DNA from: Sinotaia quadrata
Lineage: Eukaryota; Mollusca; Gastropoda; Architaenioglossa; Viviparidae
DNA: 64,000 nucleotides
NCBI GenBank assembly: GCA_028829895.1
Contig: CM054182.1
Coordinates: 89,413,046 to 89,477,045 of the forward strand
Direction of reading: 5' to 3'
Within the stretch, counting starts at the first letter, position 1, and each line of letters opens with the position of its first letter. The position numbers and the translations under genes are program-made. The notes beneath the pieces were generated by a model. It did no database searches. It was not told the origin of the DNA and was given only the letters and a program-made list of their open reading frames with translations. Of the stretch, positions 58,604 to 64,000 are shown one piece after another.

Positions 58604-60165
58604 TGTTACGTTTCCAGTATTTATTTAAAGACCCTGCTTAGAATAATTAAAAGACTTTAAATATAATTAATTCTTCCTCTCATATTCTACGCAGACTGGT
58701 TGCTCAATTTATTATCTGACTAATTAAAAGTGCGTCTTGTAGTTCAGACGACAAATTTACAGACTAATAAACTGCGAACTTTTAGCTAGATTTGAAAACA
58801 GTTAAGTCCCTCTAAATTAATATGCACTCGTCATCAATCTTTCTGCTCATCCGCCCCCATTCAAATCTAAGAATTAATCTAATTGGTCTATTGTGCATAG
58901 AAATCAACTACTAAGAGGTATTAACAAAGAAAATAAGATTTAATGAAGTTTAACAAATTAACGATAAATCGAATGCAACGCGAATAGTCTAATTCTCTTG
59001 TCTTTACGCGCACATGCCCAGTTATTGTCAATCTAAATTGCCAGAAAAAGTGTTCCTTTGAGATCTGTACACTTAGTTTCACTTAGCTATATTCTTTGTG
59101 TCCTTGGTCTCGATGCTCAGTCATTGCCGGTCTGTTCCCACAGTCTCTCTCTAGCGACGCACGTGGTGCATGAGGAATGGTACTTCTCTTTTAGTAGCTA
59201 GGGACTTGGAATTTTAGTGGCATGGCTCTCGGAGCAGAATTCTTCCATAGAATTCGACCAGCTTATATCAATAAGCTAAGCAAGGTGAGGCATGGGTGAA
59301 AACACGGACCGACCTGTGGATACAACGTGCTTGGATATAATTCTCAACCTAACACGTCCTACTAGGCATGGCTCAGTTAAATGCGCTGAATCAAAGAGTT
59401 TTCGACCTCGCGTCGCTTACAATTAGATTTAGAAAAAATATAATCGTCTCACATGTGTTCCATTTAACAGTCATGACGTATGAAGCAATAAAATAGATAC
59501 AACGTTAAATTAATGTTCATACAAAGAGGTAATTCAAACCGACAGAGCGCTTCACAATTTACAATTAAAATTACACGCAATAATTGAATTACATGAAGAA
59601 TTCATATCGAGCGCAGCATTCTGGCTCTTAGTGAATTAAAACAATATAAATTAAAGTACAGAAATGGAAAAAGGGTTACAATAAATTTATATTTCGTAAC
59701 TTATAGGTTTTCAGCTATTTCTCTGAACCATGCTCAAGTGTATATGGAAATCATATAATACATAGCACAAATACATACTTAACAATACATAGGCAAATAC
59801 TATTAAATAAATGATACCTTTTGAGAGAAGTCGAAGGGTACCTTGATTCTCTATGGCGTCGGCTGCCTCTCACGACCCGAGTAAGCTGATGGAATTAGCT
59901 AAAATGTGCTCGAAGTGAGGGAGCGGAAGCGTGTGGGTACATATATAGAAAGGTATATTGCGTATCACGTGACTGTTCGCGAAGCATGTAGTTGGTTCGA
60001 GAACTGGACAATGGTCCTAAAGTTACATAACATCTTGACCTGTTCTAGAAGCGCCTAGAAAAAGGAAGCTTTGAACAAAGGGGTCAAGGGTTTCAAATAT
60101 TCGAATTTGAAGTAAACAAGGCTAAGTGGGTCATCAGGTCGGACATTTTTATCAGACTTGTGACA
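58604..60165 (-). repeat. 5' LTR (right copy), 1562 bp, promoter-bearing
   Basis: Identical by eye to the 3' LTR at 51904-53465. In sense (minus) orientation it starts at 60165. A TATA-like TATATAT lies at 59941-59947, about 220 bp into the LTR, followed downstream by GC-richer sequence. This could be the element's promoter, with transcription starting near 59915, but the start site is not resolved. Confidence 0.93.
59941..59947 (-). promoter_or_regulatory. TATA-like box in the 5' LTR
   Basis: TATATAT on the minus strand in the context CTATATATG, the best TATA-like word in a reasonable position for LTR-driven transcription toward gag-pol. The LTR is AT-rich, so chance occurrence is possible. 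Confidence 0.3.
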
Positions 60166-60170
60166 GTGAC
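60166..60170. other. Target-site duplication, right copy (GTGAC)
   Basis: Perfect match to 51899-51903, directly after the right LTR. Confidence 0.95.
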
Positions 60171-60302
60171 GTTCACTTCCTCCGTCCAATTAACAAATGT
60201 CGCCTGACACTCAGTGCACTGTTAATGGCGCTGAATACGGCTCACGACGCGGTTAATTTCTCTTGTTTGCCTACGTGTGACTTGATGCGAGTACAGTGTA
60301 TT

Positions 60303-60361
60303 CTCACTCACTCACTCACTCACTCACTCACTCACTCACTCACTCACTCACTCACTCACTC
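60303..60361. repeat. (CTCA)n microsatellite
   Basis: About 14 perfect CTCA units, 133 bp from the retrotransposon border; same motif and strand as 40820-40907. Confidence 0.98.
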
Positions 60362-61224
60362 CATTATAGTTTTTCTTCTGTTTCACTATGTTCCTATTTG
60401 TTTGTTCTGAATTGAAACTAACACATCAATTTATTTCTAACCTATTAAAAGTCTAAAGCAGATTAAAATCTCGACGACCACTTATTAGAAATATTTTTTG
60501 AAACTTTATTAAAAGACATTTTACATTTGACACATGACTTGAACAAGTGATCACAAAGGATATAATTACTTAATATGACCAAAATGTTTCTATAAATTTG
60601 TCAATTTAATTGTCAATTTTTTTTCCAAAAGCGATTCCTAGGATTCCCTAGTGAATGCTTAGCTTATAAGTTCTCGCGTCCTTTGCTCAGTACAATTAAA
60701 ATGGCCACCAGAACATAAGTACCAGGAACGCATGAGGTAAGCTACAGGATTGTCCCTTTTGCCTTTTTTCTGTGGTAAATACAAGGGACAACAATTCGCA
60801 CAAACCATTAGTCACACACAAAGCGCCCTACAGAGTGATCGAAAGTTTGAAAGCAATATTTCTGTAATTCTAACCACAAACCCCTCCCCTTCCCCCCCCC
60901 CTTTATTTTTACAACAGCTAAGAAGAGAAAATGATTTTAAAATATTCTTCAAAAATTATTTCTCAGAAGTTGGTATAAATAAACTTTCATATTAAATTAG
61001 TAGTGTATGAAAACAAAATCCTTTTGATTCGCCTTGATCGGTAACTTTAAGGACTTTTGCCGTCACGAAAATCCAGAAAAATCCGACGACAATTTCACGT
61101 CTGTCGTAAAGTAAATTATTTCTTTCTCTTCTCAATTCGTTTTTGTTAGAGGAAAGCACTTTTAAGGAATGTTATGTTTCGTTTAACGATTTTTGTTTTC
61201 TGGTGAAAGATGGAAGAAGGCACA
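60362..61224. other. Intergenic DNA, no gene recognised
   Basis: AT-rich unique sequence with a C-run near 60890-60900. Short frames only. Confidence 0.4.
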
Positions 61225-61430
61225 CAGTGCTGAAAGTGGTAAGGGGGATAAATCTGCTCAGCATTTTGTTAATGCACTGCTACAGTGCTCAAAGAGGTAA
61301 GGGAGATAAATCCACTCGCCAGTTTTGTCAATGCACAGCCACAGTGTTCAAGGCGGTAAGGGAGATAAATCCGCTCACCAATTTTGTCACTGCACAGCTC
61401 CAGTGCTCTATGCTGTAAAGGAGATACCGA
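61225..61430. repeat. 58-bp tandem repeat, about 3.5 units
   Basis: GGTAAGGG(G/A)GATAAATC recurs at 61238, 61296 and 61354 (58-bp steps), preceded by CACAG(T/C)...CAGTG(C/T)T(C/G)AA and followed by TTTTGT(T/C)AATGCAC. The AAGGGAGATAA word is one I associate with molluscan repeats. Confidence 0.92.
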
Positions 61431-61904
61431 CTAAGTGACGCTGAGAGCAAAAAATGTCTGGGTGTTATGTATACGAGTGTCTGTTTAATTACTGAGAACG
61501 AAAGGACAGTTAATTTCTCTTAAGACTCCACACAAATGTCTTACCAAAAACTGTCTATGAAGACATGTCGTATAATACATTTTCTGCCCTTTCTCTACAC
61601 GGTAAAATAAGGTCCCATATACTTAGTCCCATCTTCATGCTATTTATAGCAATGTCACGTGATACGATAATACAAAATGGCTGCTTCCATGGACATTACA
61701 AAATTCAGTGATAGTGAAATAAAAGATATTGTTATCTTAACTGCATTGTATTGAAACCATAGATGGTCACGAGATGGGGGGGGGGGGGGTGACAGAGAGA
61801 GAAATTTTGTTGGGTCAGAGAATGGGTCTCACGCGTGGATCGTAACGCTGTATATACACAAACGTAAGAAGTATGTTAGTATAAACAAATGAGACGCACT
61901 GTAT
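61431..61904. other. Spacer
   Basis: Contains a G-run at 61776-61788. No supported feature. Confidence 0.4.
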
Positions 61905-62460
61905 TGTATAATGAGTCCCTAGATTTGGATATAGTAGATAATGAGTTTCTACCTTTGGGACGCACTATAGTAAATATTGAGCCCCTAACTATGGGAGCAC
62001 TGTAGTGCATAATGAGTCCCTAGATTTGGATATAGTAGATAATGAGTTTCTACCTTTGGGACGCACTATAGTAAATATTGAGCCCCTAACTATGGGACGC
62101 ACTGTAGTGCATAATGAGTCCCTAGATTTGGATATAGTAGATAATGAGTTTCTACCTTTGGGACGCACTATAGTAAATAATGAGTCCCTAACTATGGGAC
62201 GCACTGTAGCGCATAATGAATCCCTAGCGTTAGGACGCACTGTAGTGCATAATGAGTCCCTAGCGTTAGGACGCACTGTAGTGCATAATGAATCCCTAGC
62301 GTTAGGACGCACTGTAGTGCATAATGAATCCCTAGCGTTAGGACGCACTGAGTGCATAATGAATCCCTAGCGTTAGGACGCACTGTAATGCATAATGAAT
62401 CCCTAGCGTTAGGACGCACTGTAGTGCATAATGAGTCCCTGGCGTTAGGACGCACTGTAG
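61905..62460. repeat. 36-bp minisatellite with a 102-bp higher-order block
   Basis: The left part (61905-62160) repeats a three-subunit block of about 101-102 bp (ATGAGTCCCTAGATTTGG starts at 61911, 62012 and 62114). Its subunits are one of 30 bp and two of 36 bp (GAGTTTCTACCTTTGGGACG; GAGCCCCTAACTATGGGACG). The right part (62160-62460) is plain 36-bp monomers, ATGA(G/A)TCCCTAGCGTTAGG plus ACGCACTGTAGTGCATA. Both periods are multiples of three, so both strands read open for about 120 codons; I treat that as an artefact. Confidence 0.95.
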
Positions 62461-62554
62461 TATGTATCCAATATGAGTAATAAGTTCATAACTTGTCAAA
62501 GTACACTTGTCTAGTGGAGATCTGCAGACTTGTCACAGCATAATTTTATGGCAT
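62461..62554. other. Spacer between arrays
   Basis: No supported feature. Confidence 0.4.
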
Positions 62555-62812
62555 ATTATTGTTGCCTGGCTGTCAAGGTAAAACAAAGAAATCACGCATC
62601 ATTGTTGCCCGGCTGTCAAGGTAAAACAAAGAAATCACATATTATTGTTGCCCGGCTGTCAAGGTAAAACAAAGAAATTACGTATCATTGTTGCCCGTCT
62701 GTCAAGGTAAAACAAAGAAATTACGTATCATTGTTGCCCGGCTGTCAAGGTAAAACAAAGAAATTACATATTATTGTTGCCCGGCTGTCAAGGTAAAACA
62801 AAGAAATTACAG
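62555..62812. repeat. 43-bp minisatellite, 6 units
   Basis: ATTGTTGCCCGGCTGTCAAG then GTAAAACAAAGAAAT(C/T)AC, stepping 43 bp (62601, 62644). Small differences occur at CAC/TAC, GCATC/ATATT and CCTGGC/CCCGTC. Confidence 0.96.
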
Positions 62813-62887
62813 GGACCTGTTAGCACGATTCAGTGAATCGTAAAGGAATCAGAGAATAGAATGAAACAAATATTTTCTTGTAGAAGT

Positions 62888-63052
62888 ATTTAGCTCGAGT
62901 GCATACAGAGCCAAAACCGTTGCATTTAGCTCGAGTGCTTACAGAGCCAAAACCGTTGCATTTAGCTCGAGTGCTTACAGAGCCAAAACCGTTGCATTTA
63001 GCTCGAGTGCTTACAGAGCCAAAACCGTTGCATTTAGCTCGAGTGCTTGCAG
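62888..63052. repeat. 36-bp minisatellite, about 4.5 units
   Basis: TTTAGCTCGAGTGCTTACAG then AGCCAAAACCGTTGCA, stepping 36 bp (62891, 62927). Only the first unit differs (GCATACAG). The last unit ends in an A-run. Confidence 0.97.
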
Positions 63053-63402
63053 AAAAAAAAAAGAAAATACGGGAAGTAAAAATTGCAAATAAATTGCTTA
63101 TGCCACAATGAATTTAAATAAAGTGGTGTAAGTTATATCTCATTTAACAACGCCATCGATCTAACTTAATTTATTGTGGTCTATAGAGTTTTCTAGCGGA
63201 AAGGGTTTCTGTCCTAATTATTTTTTAGTGATATATACAAAATCCAATCTGATAAGATTTTTTTTCTCACCATTTTAAAATAAAAATCTTAAACACTATT
63301 ACAGGCATTTCCTACCAGGACTTTGTCTTGATTTCTGGAAATTTTGAAGTGGCGTGTAATTCTGTCATCTGAAAATCCTCTTGCCATATTTAAACACTGC
63401 AT
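63053..63402. other. AT-rich spacer
   Basis: No supported feature. Confidence 0.4.
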
Positions 63403-63715
63403 AAAATGTAGACAATGCGTTCTGAGAAGACAATTTTTAAACTCTATGAATGTGACGTAGTGACTTAACACTGCAATAACATGTAGACAATGCGTTCTGA
63501 GAAGACTATTTTTAACCTCTATGAATGTGGCGTAGTGACTTAATAAGGTAGTGGTATGTAGACAATGCGTTCTGAGAAGACTATTTTTAACCTCTATGAA
63601 TGTGACGTAGTGACTTAACACTGCAATAACATGTAGACAATGCGTTCTGAGAAGACTATTTTTAACCTCTATGAATGTGGCGTAGTGACTTAATAAGGCA
63701 GTGGTATATGCACAC
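63403..63715. repeat. 75-bp tandem repeat arranged as alternating dimers
   Basis: ATGTAGACAATGCGTTCTGA starts at 63406, 63481, 63556 and 63631. Units alternate between an end with GTGACGTAGTGACTTAACACTGC-type sequence and one with GTGGCGTAGTGACTTAATAAGG-type sequence, so the true repeat is a 150-bp dimer (A-B-A-B). The 75-bp period keeps a minus-strand frame open; I do not call it a gene. Confidence 0.95.
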
Positions 63716-63890
63716 ATTCCATAACTAATCGTAGTCTTTTTATATGTGAAATACTCGTCATAATTGTGCTAAATATTTCAGGGTAATTGTCTGCAATAAC
63801 ATGTCGTATAACTTCACTAATGAACTTCGTGGTAGAGTTTCTTTGTAAAAGTGTGTAAAAGTCTTCGCAACTGAAACATGAATAAGAGAA
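63716..63890. other. Spacer
   Basis: No supported feature. Confidence 0.4.
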
Positions 63891-64000
63891 TGTGCTACAT
63901 TACACGACAGACAGACACATTATAACAAAACAAGCTTTATCCGGGGTACAATGAATGTGCTACATTATACGGCAGAAACACAAATTATAACAAATTATCG
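63891..64000. repeat. Start of a 65-bp tandem repeat cut by the window edge
   Basis: AATGTGCTACATTA(C/T)ACG and AC(A/C)(A/C)ATTATAACAAA recur 65 bp apart (63891 and 63956). The array probably continues beyond 64000. Confidence 0.75.

Larger units (their letters stand above)
51904..60165 (-). mobile_element. Complete Gmr1-like Ty3/gypsy LTR retrotransposon, 8262 bp
   Basis: Two direct 1562-bp LTRs (51904-53465 and 58604-60165) flank a 5138-bp interior with one gag-pol frame on the minus strand. The LTR ends are TG...CA and the insertion is bounded by the TSD GTGAC. In element orientation the order is 5' LTR (right), short leader with a possible primer-binding site, Gag, protease, integrase, RT, RNase H, short spacer, polypurine tract, 3' LTR (left). 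Integrase before RT in a gypsy-type polyprotein is the defining trait of the Gmr1 group. There is no env frame between RNase H and the polypurine tract. The LTRs look identical and the reading frame is whole, so the insertion is recent. Confidence 0.93.

Noticed and set aside
61989..62370. Two antisense frames of about 120 codons
   Set aside because: Both strands of the 36/102-bp array are open because the unit lacks stops; simultaneous opening of both strands argues against coding.
63289..63717. 142-codon minus-strand frame
   Set aside because: Follows the 75-bp repeat (25 codons per unit); no motif or gene context.

Overview
This window looks like non-coding DNA from an animal nuclear genome. 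It is AT-rich and full of microsatellites and minisatellites. The only long protein-coding frame belongs to a retrotransposon, and no operon, ribosome-binding-site or other bacterial structure is visible. The repeat style, a LINE tail fragment and scattered AAGGGAAATAACTC-like motifs suggest a lophotrochozoan, possibly a mollusc. That assignment is inference, because no host gene could be identified by name.

Layout. At 1-334 there is the end of a diverged LTR related to the intact element further right. From about 0.3 to 51.9 kb the window is mostly intergenic or intronic. It carries more than thirty separate tandem arrays, with units from 2 to about 75 bp. It also holds two diverged copies of a dispersed repeat (about 5.15-5.95 and 8.81-9.63 kb), one plausible host exon with a strong splice donor (16427-16575), a frameshifted LINE fragment (43.9-44.26 kb) and one unexplained 648-bp open frame (49355-50002). 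From 51904 to 60165 lies a complete 8262-bp LTR retrotransposon on the minus strand, bounded by a perfect 5-bp target-site duplication (GTGAC). From 60.2 to 64 kb the window returns to tandem arrays.

Main result. The retrotransposon encodes one uninterrupted 1432-residue Gag-Pol protein. Its domains run Gag, CCHC knuckle, protease, integrase, reverse transcriptase, RNase H. Integrase therefore lies before reverse transcriptase, the Ty1/copia order, although the RT, RNase H and integrase (with a GPY/F-type end) read as Ty3/gypsy. This is the hallmark of the Gmr1-type elements that Goodwin and Poulter described from deuterostomes. The two 1562-bp LTRs look identical when read side by side, all catalytic residues are present and the TSD is exact, so the copy is very young and possibly still mobile.

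Among the arrays, several have higher-order structure (a 3-subunit repeat giving way to monomers at 61.9-62.5 kb; alternating 75-bp dimers at 63.4-63.7 kb) or carry a palindrome in every unit (29.6-30.1, 48.2-48.8 and 22.3-22.7 kb). Many arrays whose period is a multiple of three produce long but probably meaningless open frames.
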